Assembly (NCBI RefSeq): GCF_040448685.1 | Contig: NZ_CP159290.1 | Span: 3,844,001 to 3,908,000 of the forward strand | DNA: 64,000 nucleotides | Direction: 5' to 3' | Source: Cellulosimicrobium sp. ES-005 | GTDB taxonomy: Bacteria; Actinomycetota; Actinomycetes; Actinomycetales; Cellulomonadaceae | In this document: piece after piece, positions 46,365 to 54,132 of the stretch | How the letters are laid out: the number at the start of each line of letters is the position of its first letter | Numbering within the stretch: position 1 is the first letter of the stretch | Translations under genes and position numbers: made by a program | Notes under the pieces: generated by a model | Databases searched by the model: none | Told to the model about the DNA's origin: nothing | Seen by the model: the letters and a program-made list of their open reading frames with translations, nothing else

Positions 46365-46931
46365 CTACGTCCTGCTGATCCCCAGCGCACGGAGGTCGGG
46401 CGGGCGGTCCGGGAGCGCGGCGCGCACGTCGAGCACGGGCGCGGCACCGCGCGTCGGGTGCCACGGCGTCCGACGGCGCAGCGCGGCTCGCGCGGCCAGC
46501 GTCACCAGCGCGACGAGCACCATGAGGCACAGCGGCCCCGTGCCGCCGTGCGCGTCGGCTCCCGCCGAGAGGGCCGGACCTGGCCCGGAGGCTGGCGTGG
46601 CGTCGTCCCGGCCGAGCCCGGAGGCAGCCGTGCCGGCGTCCAGGCCGAGCGTGGTGGCGGCGTGCGGGGACTCGCCGTCCCGGGCGAAGGTGCCGCCCGA
46701 CGCCGTCGGACCGTCGAGGGCGACCGGACCGCCGTGCGCGGGTCCGACGTCGGGCAGCGCGACGCCGTGGTGCGTGCTGCTCCCCGCGAGGACGTGCATC
46801 CACAGCACCGCGGCCGCCAGCAGTCCCACGAGCACGACCGCCGACCACGACCCTGCTCGTCCGCGAGCGCGAGGTTGCCGTCGTTCTCGCGGCGAGAACG
46901 ACAGCAGCCTCGTGTTCGACGTGGAGGTCAC
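46365..46931 (-). CDS. DUF6153-like membrane protein of the copper operon
   Basis: The protein is up to 188 residues, with a hydrophobic helix (VVLVGLLAAAVLWMHVLAG), a central Gly/Ala-rich loop with HH and HG, and a second helix containing CLMVLVALVTLAA. This is the layout of DUF6153 proteins that accompany copper-handling genes in actinobacteria. The GTG at 46931 overlaps the ATPase stop (GTGA), which suggests coupling. A 10-bp hairpin at 46880-46902 would then lie inside the coding region, so a start farther in is possible. Confidence 0.65.
   Translation of the reverse strand: MTSTSNTRLLSFSPRERRQPRARGRAGSWSAVVLVGLLAAAVLWMHVLAGSSTHHGVALPDVGPAHGGPVALDGPTASGGTFARDGESPHAATTLGLDAGTAASGLGRDDATPASGPGPALSAGADAHGGTGPLCLMVLVALVTLAARAALRRRTPWHPTRGAAPVLDVRAALPDRPPDLRALGISRT
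46880..46902 (-). terminator. Hairpin behind the copper ATPase gene
   Basis: GTCGTTCTCG and CGAGAACGAC pair over 10 bp around CGG, about 26 bases past the ATPase stop. It could reduce read-through into the DUF6153 gene or simply lie inside its coding region. Confidence 0.45.
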
Positions 46932-49165
46932 CGGGAGGCGAGCCGCGCCGGGTCGAGGTCGATGCGGCGCAGGAGCTGCGCGTTGAGCGCCACGATGACC
47001 GTCGAGGCGGACATGAGGATCGCGCCCACGGCCATCGGCATGACGAACCCGACCGGCGCGAGCACGCCCGCGGCGAGCGGCACGGCCGCGATGTTGTAGC
47101 CCGCGGCCCACCACAGGTTCTGCTGCATCTTGCGGTAGGACGCGTGCGACAGCTCGATGATCGACAGGACCGCGCGCGGGTCGGAACTCGCGAGGATCAC
47201 CCCGGCCGACGCGATGGCGACGTCCGTGCCCGCGCCGATCGCGATGCCGACGTCCGCCTGCGCGAGCGCCGGGGCGTCGTTGACGCCGTCGCCGACCATC
47301 GCGACGACGCGGCCGTCGTGCTGGAGCTCCGCGACCTTCGCGTCCTTGTCCTCGGGGCGCACGCCCGCGAACACCTGGTCGATGCCCAGCTCGCGCCCGA
47401 CCGCGCGGGCGACGGGCTCGGCGTCGCCCGTGATCATGACGACCTTGATGCCGCGCCGGTGCAGGGCGTCGACGGCCTCGCGCGACTCGGGACGGATCGC
47501 GTCCGCGAGGGCGAACGCGCCCACGACCTCGCCCGCCGCGTGCCCGTGGCCCTCGTGAGCACTCGTGTCCGGACGGGCCGTGGCGGGCGAGGCCACCACG
47601 TGCAGGACGGTCGCGCCGTCGTGCGCCCAGGCTTCGGCGTCGGGCAGGGGGTCGAGCCCGCGCTCGCGCAGGAGCGCGGGGCCGCCGACCGCGACGCGGC
47701 GCGCACCCTCGGCGGTCGGGACGGTCGCCTCGACGCCGACCGCGGTGAGCGACCGGAAGTCGGTCGCCTGCGGGACGTCGATCTCCCGCTCGGACGCACG
47801 GTCGACGATCGCCCGCGCGAGCGGGTGCTGGCTGTCGGCCTCGGCCGCGGCGGCGAGCGCGAGGAGCTCGTCCTCGGTCGTGCCGCCCGCGGTCGCGAGG
47901 TGCGCGACGACGGGCTCGCCCGCCGTCAGCGTCCCGGTCTTGTCGAACAGGACCGTGTCCACGGTGCGCATGCGCTCCAGCGCGAGGCGGTCCTTCACCA
48001 GGACGCCGGCCTTCGCGGCGCGCTCGGTCGAGAGCGAGACGACGAGCGGGATCGCGAGGCCCAGGGCGTGGGGGCACGCGATGACGAGCACGGTGATCGC
48101 GCGGATCAGCGCCTGCTCGGGCGTGCCGAAGACGAGCCACAGGCCGATCGTCAGGGCTGCCGCGCCGAGCGCGTACCAGAACAGCCAGCCGGCGGCGCGG
48201 TCGGCGAGGCGCTGGGTCTTGGTCGAGGACGCCTGGGCGTCGGCGACGAGCCGCTGGATGCCCGCGAGCGCGGTGTCCTCGCCCACGGCCGTGATCCGCA
48301 CGCGCAGCGCGTCGTCCGTCGCGACGGTCCCGGCGACGACGGCGTCCCCGACGGCACGACGCACGGGCCGCGACTCCCCGGTGATCATCGACTCGTCGAC
48401 GTCCGCCGACCCGGACGCGACCTCGCCGTCCGCGGGGACGCGCCCGCCCGGGCGGACGACGACGAGGTCGCCCACGCGCAGGTCCGTCGGCGCGACCGTC
48501 GTCACGCTCCCGTCCTCGGCGACCCGCTCCGCCTCGTCCGGGAGGAGCGCCGCGAGCGAGTCGAGCGCCGACGCCGTCTGGGCGAGCGAGCGCATCTCGA
48601 GCCAGTGGCCGAGCAGCATGATGACGACGAGGAGCGCGAGCTCCCACCACACGTCGAGCTCGTGCGCGAGCAGCCCGAGGCTCGCCCCGAGCGAGGACAC
48701 GAACGCGACCGTGATCGCGAGCGAGATGAGCGTCATCATCCCGGGCTTGCGACCGCGGAGCTCGCTCACCGCGCCCGTGAGGAACGGCCGTCCGCCCCAG
48801 AAGAAGATGACCGTGCCGAGCACGGGCGAGACCCAGGGCAGCCACGCGGCGTCGGGGAGGTCGTAGCCGAGCAGCATCGCGAACATCGGGCTCAGCGCGA
48901 CGGTCGGCACCGCGAGGACGAGCATGACCCAGAACAGGCGCCGGAACTGCCCGACGTGGTCGCCGTGGCCACCGTGGCCAGGCATGTCGTGCCCGGCGTG
49001 CGCGTCGTGCTCGGCGTGGCCCGCGCGGTCGTGCTCCGCGTGCGCGTGGGCCGGCGCGTGCGCGGCGGGTGCGTGGGCGTCGTGGTGGGCGTGCGCCCCC
49101 TGGTGCGCGTCGTCGGTGCCCGGACCGGGTCCGTGCCCGTGGTCATGCTCCGTACGGTGGTCCAC
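46928..49165 (-). CDS. Copper-transporting P1B-type ATPase (CopB-like, CPH motif)
   Basis: The 745-residue protein has a His-rich N-terminus (about residues 1-70) in place of a CxxC metal domain, then eight membrane helices. It carries TGES in the actuator domain, CPH near 361, DKTGT with the phosphorylated Asp near 407, SQHPLA near 445 and GDGVNDAP near 620. The CPH motif and His-rich tail mark the CopB group (P1B-3), which exports copper or silver. The GTG has GGAGGAGG upstream and a CsoR-like palindrome begins 15 bases before the start. Confidence 0.9.
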   Translation of the reverse strand: MDHRTEHDHGHGPGPGTDDAHQGAHAHHDAHAPAAHAPAHAHAEHDRAGHAEHDAHAGHDMPGHGGHGDHVGQFRRLFWVMLVLAVPTVALSPMFAMLLGYDLPDAAWLPWVSPVLGTVIFFWGGRPFLTGAVSELRGRKPGMMTLISLAITVAFVSSLGASLGLLAHELDVWWELALLVVIMLLGHWLEMRSLAQTASALDSLAALLPDEAERVAEDGSVTTVAPTDLRVGDLVVVRPGGRVPADGEVASGSADVDESMITGESRPVRRAVGDAVVAGTVATDDALRVRITAVGEDTALAGIQRLVADAQASSTKTQRLADRAAGWLFWYALGAAALTIGLWLVFGTPEQALIRAITVLVIACPHALGLAIPLVVSLSTERAAKAGVLVKDRLALERMRTVDTVLFDKTGTLTAGEPVVAHLATAGGTTEDELLALAAAAEADSQHPLARAIVDRASEREIDVPQATDFRSLTAVGVEATVPTAEGARRVAVGGPALLRERGLDPLPDAEAWAHDGATVLHVVASPATARPDTSAHEGHGHAAGEVVGAFALADAIRPESREAVDALHRRGIKVVMITGDAEPVARAVGRELGIDQVFAGVRPEDKDAKVAELQHDGRVVAMVGDGVNDAPALAQADVGIAIGAGTDVAIASAGVILASSDPRAVLSIIELSHASYRKMQQNLWWAAGYNIAAVPLAAGVLAPVGFVMPMAVGAILMSASTVIVALNAQLLRRIDLDPARLASR

Positions 49166-49180
49166 CGTTCCTCCTCCCAG

Positions 49181-49197
49181 ATACCCCTAGGGGGTAT
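49181..49197 (-). promoter_or_regulatory. CsoR-like copper operator
   Basis: ATACCCCTAGGGGGTAT is a perfect 7-bp inverted repeat around TAG. It matches the GC-centred palindrome bound by CsoR repressors in actinobacteria. It begins 15 bases before the ATPase start codon. Confidence 0.75.
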
Positions 49198-49270
49198 GCT
49201 CTGCCCACGATCATGCCCCGCCATGTCCGATTCGTCAACCCCTCGGGGGTGTCGTGGGCCGACGCAGGAC

Positions 49271-49314
49271 AGCCCGTGCGCCGCTCGGCGGGAGAGCCGA
49301 GCGGCGCACGGGCT
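49271..49314 (-). terminator. Terminator between the DUF993 cluster and the copper operon
   Basis: AGCCCGTGCGCCGCTCGGC and GCCGAGCGGCGCACGGGCT pair perfectly over 19 bp around GGGAGA. It lies about 145 bases past the DUF993 stop. Confidence 0.72.
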
Positions 49315-49459
49315 GCGAGAGGGCGGGCCTGAGCGGGCCCGGTGTTTCGTCGGGTGCCGGTCGGGAGCCGTCAGGTGCGGCAGGGCGTGGTGGGCGGAGC
49401 GGTCGGCCACGGTCGCGACGGCGCGGCGTGCGTCGGGAGCGAGCCGCACGCCACGGTGG

Positions 49460-50664
49460 TCACGCCGCCGCCCCGTGCGCCTCGAGGAACGCGCGCGTCC
49501 GGCGTGCGGCGAGGTCCGGGTCGAGCAGCAGCCCGGCGCGGTCGGCGAGCCGGACGAGCGCGACGAGGTGCGCGACGGAGCGCCCCGACTGCAGGCCGCC
49601 GACCATCTGGAACGCGGGCTGCGTGCCGTTGAGCCACGACAGGAACGCGATCCCTGTCTTGTAGTAGTGCGTCGGCGCGGCGAACACGTGGCGCCCCAGC
49701 GCCTCCGTCGACGCGAGGATCGCGTGCGCGCGGTCGGGGTGGCCGGCGTCGAGCGCGCCGAGCGCCGTCGACGCGGCGGGGTAGATCGCCGCGAAGATGC
49801 CGAGCAGCGCGTCGGAGTGCGCCCGGCCGTCGCCGACCACGAGCTCCGGGTAGTGGAAGTCGTCGCCCGTGTAGAGGCGCACGGCGCCTCCTGCGGCGGG
49901 GTCGAGCGCGGCGAGGCGGGCGCGCAGGCCCTTCTCGTGCGAGGCGTCGAGCAGCGACACCTTCACGCCGTCGACGCGACCCTGGTGGGCGCGGACCAGG
50001 TCGACGAACACGTCGGTGGCCGCGGCGACGTCGTCGCCCGTGCCCCAGTACCCGGCGAGCGCGGGGTCGAACATCGTCCCGAGCCAGTGCAGGATCACGG
50101 GCGCGTCGGCCTCGGCGAGCACGGCGTCGTAGACGCGCGCGTACTCCTCGGGGGAGCGGGCGACGCGGGCGAGCGCGCGCGACGCCATGACGACCACCTG
50201 GGCGCCCGCGTCCTGGACCACGTGCAACCTGCTCGCGGTACGCGTCGGCGACCGCGGCGAGCGCGGCGGGGTCGCCCCGCTCCCAGCCCGCGACGACGGC
50301 CGGGTCGAGCTGGTCGGTGCCCGCGCCGCACGCGACGCGACCGCCCACGGCGCGCGCCTCGGCCGCCGACCGGCGCACGAGCTCCCGGGTCGCGGCCCAG
50401 TCGAGGCCCATGCCGCGCTGGGCGGTGTCCATCGCGTCGGCGACGCCCAGCCCGTGCTCCCAGAGCCGGTGCCGGTAGGCGAGCGTCGTGTCCCAGTCGA
50501 CGACGGCGGGGCGTCGTCCACGGGCCGGGCACGAGCAGCTCGCGCACCTCGGTCCCGGCCACGCGGCCGTCGTCGGCGAAGCGGGGCAGGCGTACGACGG
50601 CGCCGCTGCCGTCCCGCTCGCGCAGCTCGCGCGCGCCGGGGGCCTCGGTCGTCGGCGCGGTCAC
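49460..50664 (-). pseudogene. DUF993 (dihydrodipicolinate synthase-like) gene with two frameshifts
   Basis: Three frames in order give one protein. They are VTAPTTEAPGARELRERDGS ... LLVPGPW, then VVDWDTTLAYRHRLWEHGLGVADAMDTAQRGMGL ... ADAYREQV, then HVVQDAGAQVVVMASRALARVA to the end. The final frame contains PVILHWLGTMFDPALAGYWG, typical of DUF993. One extra base in the run GGGG at 50508-50511 and one in AA at 50226-50227 (plus strand) explain both breaks. DUF993 resembles the DapA aldolase fold. The GTG overlaps the oxidoreductase stop. It is either a decaying gene or has two sequence errors. Confidence 0.75.
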
Positions 50665-51827
50665 AGCACGATCTCCGGCACGTCGAGGCGGCGGCCCTCG
50701 GCGGACGAGCGGAGCCCGAGCTCGGCGAGCTGGACGCCGCGCGCGGCGGAGAGCAGGTCGTAGCGGTGCGGCCGGCCGGCGGCGACGTCGCGCAGGAACT
50801 CCTCCCACTGGGCCTTGAAGCCGTTGTCGAGGTCGGCGTTCGCGGGGACCTCGAGCCACTGGTCGCGGAACGGCTCGGTGACGGGGAGGTCCGGGTTCCA
50901 GACGGGCTTGGGGGTGTGGGCGCGCTGCTGCGCGACGCACCGGCGCAGGCCGGCGACGGCGGAGCCGTGCGTGCCGTCGACCTGGAACTCGACGAGCTCG
51001 TCGCGGTAGACGCGCACGGCCCACGACGAGTTGATCTGCGCGACGACCGGGTCCCCGCCCGGCGTCTCGACCTCGAAGATCCCGTACGCGGCGTCGTCGG
51101 CGGTCGCGGCGTACTCCCTGCCCTGCTCGTCCCAGCGCGTGGGGATGTGGGTCGTGGTCTGCGCGGTGACCGTCCGCACCGACCCGAGGACGCCCTCGAG
51201 CACGTAGTTCCAGTGGCAGAACATGTCGGTCGTCATGCCCCCGCCGTCCTCGGCGCGGTAGTTCCACGAGGGGCGCTGCGCGGCCTGGTGGTCGCCCTCG
51301 AACACCCAGTAGCCGAACTCGCCGCGCAGGGACAGGATGCGGCCGAAGAAGCCCTCGTCGACGAGGCGGCGGAGCTTCACCAGGCCGGGCAGGTACAGCT
51401 TGTCGTGCACGACGCCGGCGGTCACCCCGGTCTCCTCGCGCAGCCGCGCGAGGTCGACCGCCTCGGCGAGCGTCTCGGCCGTCGGCTTCTCGGTGTAGAC
51501 GTGCTTGCCCGCCTGCATCGCCATGGTGAGCGTCTTGGCGCGCAGAGCCGTCATCGAGGCGTCGAAGACGACGTCGGTCGCCGGGTCGACGATCACGCCG
51601 GCGAGGTCGGTGGTCCAGTGCTCGACGTCGTGCTGCGCGGCGAGCTCGCGGAGCTTGGTCTCGTTGCGCCCGACGAGGACCGGCTCGACCTGGAGGCGCG
51701 TGCCGTCGGAGAGCTCGACGCCGCCCTGCTCGCGGATCGGCAGGATCGAGCGGACGAGGTGCTGGCGGTACCCCATGCGGCCGGTCACGCCATTCATCGC
51801 GATCCGCAGGGTTCGGGTGGTGGTCAT
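50661..51827 (-). CDS. Gfo/Idh/MocA-family oxidoreductase
   Basis: The 388-residue protein has an N-terminal Rossmann part, a VFDASMTALRAKTLTMAMQAGKHVYTEKPTAET segment with the EKP motif near residue 115, and the C-terminal alpha/beta domain with GGMTTDMFCHWNY. These enzymes use NAD(P) to oxidise or reduce sugars and inositols. It is followed by, and overlaps, the DUF993 gene. A LacI-type regulator is encoded just upstream, so a sugar or polyol catabolic set is likely. The substrate is unknown. Confidence 0.87.
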   Translation of the reverse strand: MTTTRTLRIAMNGVTGRMGYRQHLVRSILPIREQGGVELSDGTRLQVEPVLVGRNETKLRELAAQHDVEHWTTDLAGVIVDPATDVVFDASMTALRAKTLTMAMQAGKHVYTEKPTAETLAEAVDLARLREETGVTAGVVHDKLYLPGLVKLRRLVDEGFFGRILSLRGEFGYWVFEGDHQAAQRPSWNYRAEDGGGMTTDMFCHWNYVLEGVLGSVRTVTAQTTTHIPTRWDEQGREYAATADDAAYGIFEVETPGGDPVVAQINSSWAVRVYRDELVEFQVDGTHGSAVAGLRRCVAQQRAHTPKPVWNPDLPVTEPFRDQWLEVPANADLDNGFKAQWEEFLRDVAAGRPHRYDLLSAARGVQLAELGLRSSAEGRRLDVPEIVL

Positions 51828-51868
51828 CGAGACTCCGTCGTCGGTCGGGCCCCCGGCAGGGCGGCGGG

Positions 51869-51915
51869 CGGAATGCGCTTTCCGCGAGCGTAGGGGAGCC
51901 GTTTTCCCGCGTCAA
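51869..51915 (-). promoter_or_regulatory. Promoter and LacI-type operator of the oxidoreductase genes
   Basis: On the minus strand TTGACG (51910-51915) and TACGCT (51887-51892) are spaced by 17 bases. CGGAATGCGCTTTCCG (51869-51884) is a near-palindrome with a central CG, as LacI-family operators have. It lies just after the -10 in a position that would block initiation. The LacI gene upstream is the obvious candidate regulator. Confidence 0.7.
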
Positions 51916-51925
51916 CAGGGGTGCG

Positions 51926-52984
51926 TCAGAGCGGAGGCGTGGACTCCCGGAGCACGACCTCGCCCCGGACCACGACCCGCTGCGGCGTGGCAGCGTCGTC
52001 GGACGGGGCGAGCGAGGGCGCGAGCGCGAGCGCGAGCGCCTGCTCCCCGACCTCGGCGAGCGGGATGCGGACCGTCGTGAGCGCCGGCGTGACGTCGCGC
52101 AGGGTCACGATGTCGTCGAAGCCCGCCACGGCGACGTCCTCGGGGACGCGCAGGCCCGCCTCGCGGGCCGCGGCCATCGCCCCCACCGCCATGACGTCGT
52201 TCACCGCGAAGACGGCGACGGGCGGGGTGCCCCTGCCGCGCAGACCCTTCCCCAGGCGGTCGAGCAGCTCGCTCATCCCGCCGTGGCCGCCGTCGCGCGT
52301 GAACGCGCACTCGACGACCGCGTCCGCGGCGACGGGCGAGCCGAGGGCGGCCAGCGCCTCGGTGAAGCCACGCGCCCGGTCGACCGCGGTGCGGTGGCCC
52401 CCCGGCCCCGCGAGCACGCCGAACGCGCGGTAGCCCAGGCCGTGCAGGGCGCGCGCGAGGTCCGCGGCGCCGTCGGCGTTGGCGATCTCCACCGCGGGGA
52501 GGTCGCCGAGCGGCTGGCCCACGAGCGAGACCCCGCCCCCCGACGCGCGGTAGCGCTCGAGCGCGCCTCGCAGCGCACCGTCGGCGTCCTCGGTGAGCCG
52601 CCCGCCGCCGAGCACCACGGCCCGGGCGCGCTGGCGGTCCATGAGCTCGACGAACGCGCGCTCCCGCTCGGGCGAGTGCCGTGTGCTCGTCAGCGTGACG
52701 ATGAGCCCGTCGCGGTCGGCCGCGTCGGCGACGCCCGCCGCGAGGGACGAGAAGTACGGGTCCGCGATGTCGTGCACCACGAGGCCCACGCTCGTCGTGC
52801 GGCCGCGCGCCATGGCCTGCGCGCTCGGGTCCGGCGAGTAGCCCAGCCGGCGGGCCGACGCGAGCACCCGCTCCCGCAGGTCGGGGCGCACCGTGCGGTT
52901 CGCGCTCCCGTTGATCGCGCGGGAGGCGGTCGCGAGGGAGACGCCGGCGTCGCGCGCGACCTCGCTCAGGGTGGGTCCGGGCAC
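51926..52984 (-). CDS. LacI-family transcription regulator
   Basis: The 352-residue protein begins with the LacI helix-turn-helix (TLSEVARDAGVSLATASRAING) and hinge (YSPDPSAQAMARGRT). A periplasmic-binding-like effector domain (about 65-340) ends with FDDIVTLRDVTPALTTVRIPLAEVG. The GTG lies at the natural N-terminus. It probably controls the oxidoreductase and DUF993 genes downstream in the same direction; the effector is unknown. Confidence 0.92.
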   Translation of the reverse strand: MPGPTLSEVARDAGVSLATASRAINGSANRTVRPDLRERVLASARRLGYSPDPSAQAMARGRTTSVGLVVHDIADPYFSSLAAGVADAADRDGLIVTLTSTRHSPERERAFVELMDRQRARAVVLGGGRLTEDADGALRGALERYRASGGGVSLVGQPLGDLPAVEIANADGAADLARALHGLGYRAFGVLAGPGGHRTAVDRARGFTEALAALGSPVAADAVVECAFTRDGGHGGMSELLDRLGKGLRGRGTPPVAVFAVNDVMAVGAMAAAREAGLRVPEDVAVAGFDDIVTLRDVTPALTTVRIPLAEVGEQALALALAPSLAPSDDAATPQRVVVRGEVVLRESTPPL

Positions 52985-53098
52985 GGAACCCAGGCTAGCG
53001 GGACCGCTCCCGCAGCCCGGGTGGGCCGCGCCCGGAGCGGCTACGTTCGGGAGGACCGCCCACCGAGCCGCACGGCCGACGAGCCGCAGGAGGACCCG

Positions 53099-53599
53099 AT
53101 GACGTCTCATGGCGCAGCACCCGCACCCGGCACGACGACGCTCCTCGCCCGGGCGCTCGCGCTCGGCGTCGCCGCGGGGTCGCGCAGCAGCCTCGGCGTC
53201 GCGGCGCCGGTGCTCGGCGGCTGGGTCGGGGGTCGGGCTCGCGGGTCGGGCGGCGGCCCGGCTGCTCTCGGGGTGCTCGTGCGCGGCACGGCCGCTGCCG
53301 GAGTCGCGGGCGAGCTGGTCGGCGACAAGCTTCCGCGGACGCCGAGCCGCCTCGACCCTCCCGGACCGGTGTTCCGCCTCGCGAGCGGGGCGCTGGGCGG
53401 AGTCCTGCTGGCCCGACGCCGCACGGGTCCCGCGGGCGTCGTCGCCGCCGCGGTCGCCGGCGCGGCGGGGGCCGCCGCCGGGACGTGGGGCGGCGCGGCG
53501 TGGCGACGCCTCGCCGTCGGGTCGCGTCCCGACTGGCCGGGCGCCGTCGCGGAGGACGCCGTCGCGCTCACCCTCGCGGCACTGGCGGTCCGGCGCTGA
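53099..53599 (+). CDS. Small membrane protein (DUF4126-like)
   Basis: The 166-residue protein has hydrophobic helices near residues 15-45, 55-75, 95-110 and 120-140, with GVAAGSRSSLGVAAPVLGG and GELVGDKLPRTPSRLDPPGPVFRLASGALGG. The latter resembles the DUF4126-type membrane proteins of actinobacteria. The ATG is preceded by GCAGGAGGA. Function unknown. Confidence 0.7.
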   Translation: MTSHGAAPAPGTTTLLARALALGVAAGSRSSLGVAAPVLGGWVGGRARGSGGGPAALGVLVRGTAAAGVAGELVGDKLPRTPSRLDPPGPVFRLASGALGGVLLARRRTGPAGVVAAAVAGAAGAAAGTWGGAAWRRLAVGSRPDWPGAVAEDAVALTLAALAVRR

Positions 53600-53607
53600 C
53601 GACCCGC

Positions 53608-53660
53608 CGAACCCGGGGTCGCCGGGCACGGCCGAGCACCGGTGACGCGAGAACCCGGGT
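53608..53660. repeat. Intergenic repeat, copy 1
   Basis: This stretch shares GCCGAACCCGGGGTCGCCG and a terminal GGTGACxGCxAG...CCCGGGT with 61436-61520. Its ACCCGGG and CCCGGGT ends can pair, so it may be a terminator or a mobile palindromic element of this genome. Confidence 0.5.
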
Positions 53661-53689
53661 GCGGCGCGACGGAGGTCGCGCGTCGTCGC

Positions 53690-54022
53690 TCAGGCGTCCG
53701 GGATGCTCGTCACCGTCGTGAGGAGGAACGCCGAGTCCTCGAGCGCGCCCACCGCGTGGCGCTCGTGCGTGAGGACGCGCAGCTCGCCGGTGCCCAGCTC
53801 GACGTCGCCCTCGCCGAGCGCGGTGACGCGGACCCGGCCGCGCAGCACCTGGATCGACGCCGCGGGCGGCGAGTTGTGCTCGCCGAGCTCGACGCCCGCG
53901 CGCAGCGCGAGGATCGTCTGACGCAGGGGGCCGTCGTGCAGCACGACCTCGGCGCTGCGCCCGTTCGGGGAGGTCCGGGCGTGGGTGAGGTGGGCGTCGG
54001 TGAGAAGGTCGACGTTCGTCAT
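53690..54022 (-). CDS. Cupin-domain protein
   Basis: The 110-residue protein has a small cupin barrel with GVELGEHNSPPAASIQVLRGRVRVTALG and LRVLTHERHAVGALEDSAFLLTTV. Some of the usual metal His residues are kept (EHN, ERHAV). Such proteins bind small ligands or metals. It lies on the opposite strand to the UbiB-like gene. The function is unknown. Confidence 0.82.
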   Translation of the reverse strand: MTNVDLLTDAHLTHARTSPNGRSAEVVLHDGPLRQTILALRAGVELGEHNSPPAASIQVLRGRVRVTALGEGDVELGTGELRVLTHERHAVGALEDSAFLLTTVTSIPDA

Positions 54023-54132
54023 CGGGGCTCCGACCTGTCGGGGAGCTCCATCATGCCGCGCCGGGCGCCGCGGTGCGCGTCCCGGTGGCGCGCCGGGGGG
54101 TGTGGTGGTGATCCGCGGCACCGTCGGGAAGA

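Noticed and set aside
46365-48845. Very long frame across the copper ATPase region
   Set aside because: Only its last part (DUF6153-like) has protein character. The rest is Arg-rich shadow of the ATPase.
47144-50818. 1224-residue plus-strand frame
   Set aside because: It is antisense to the ATPase, DUF993 and oxidoreductase genes and has the Arg/Asp/Val bias of a shadow.
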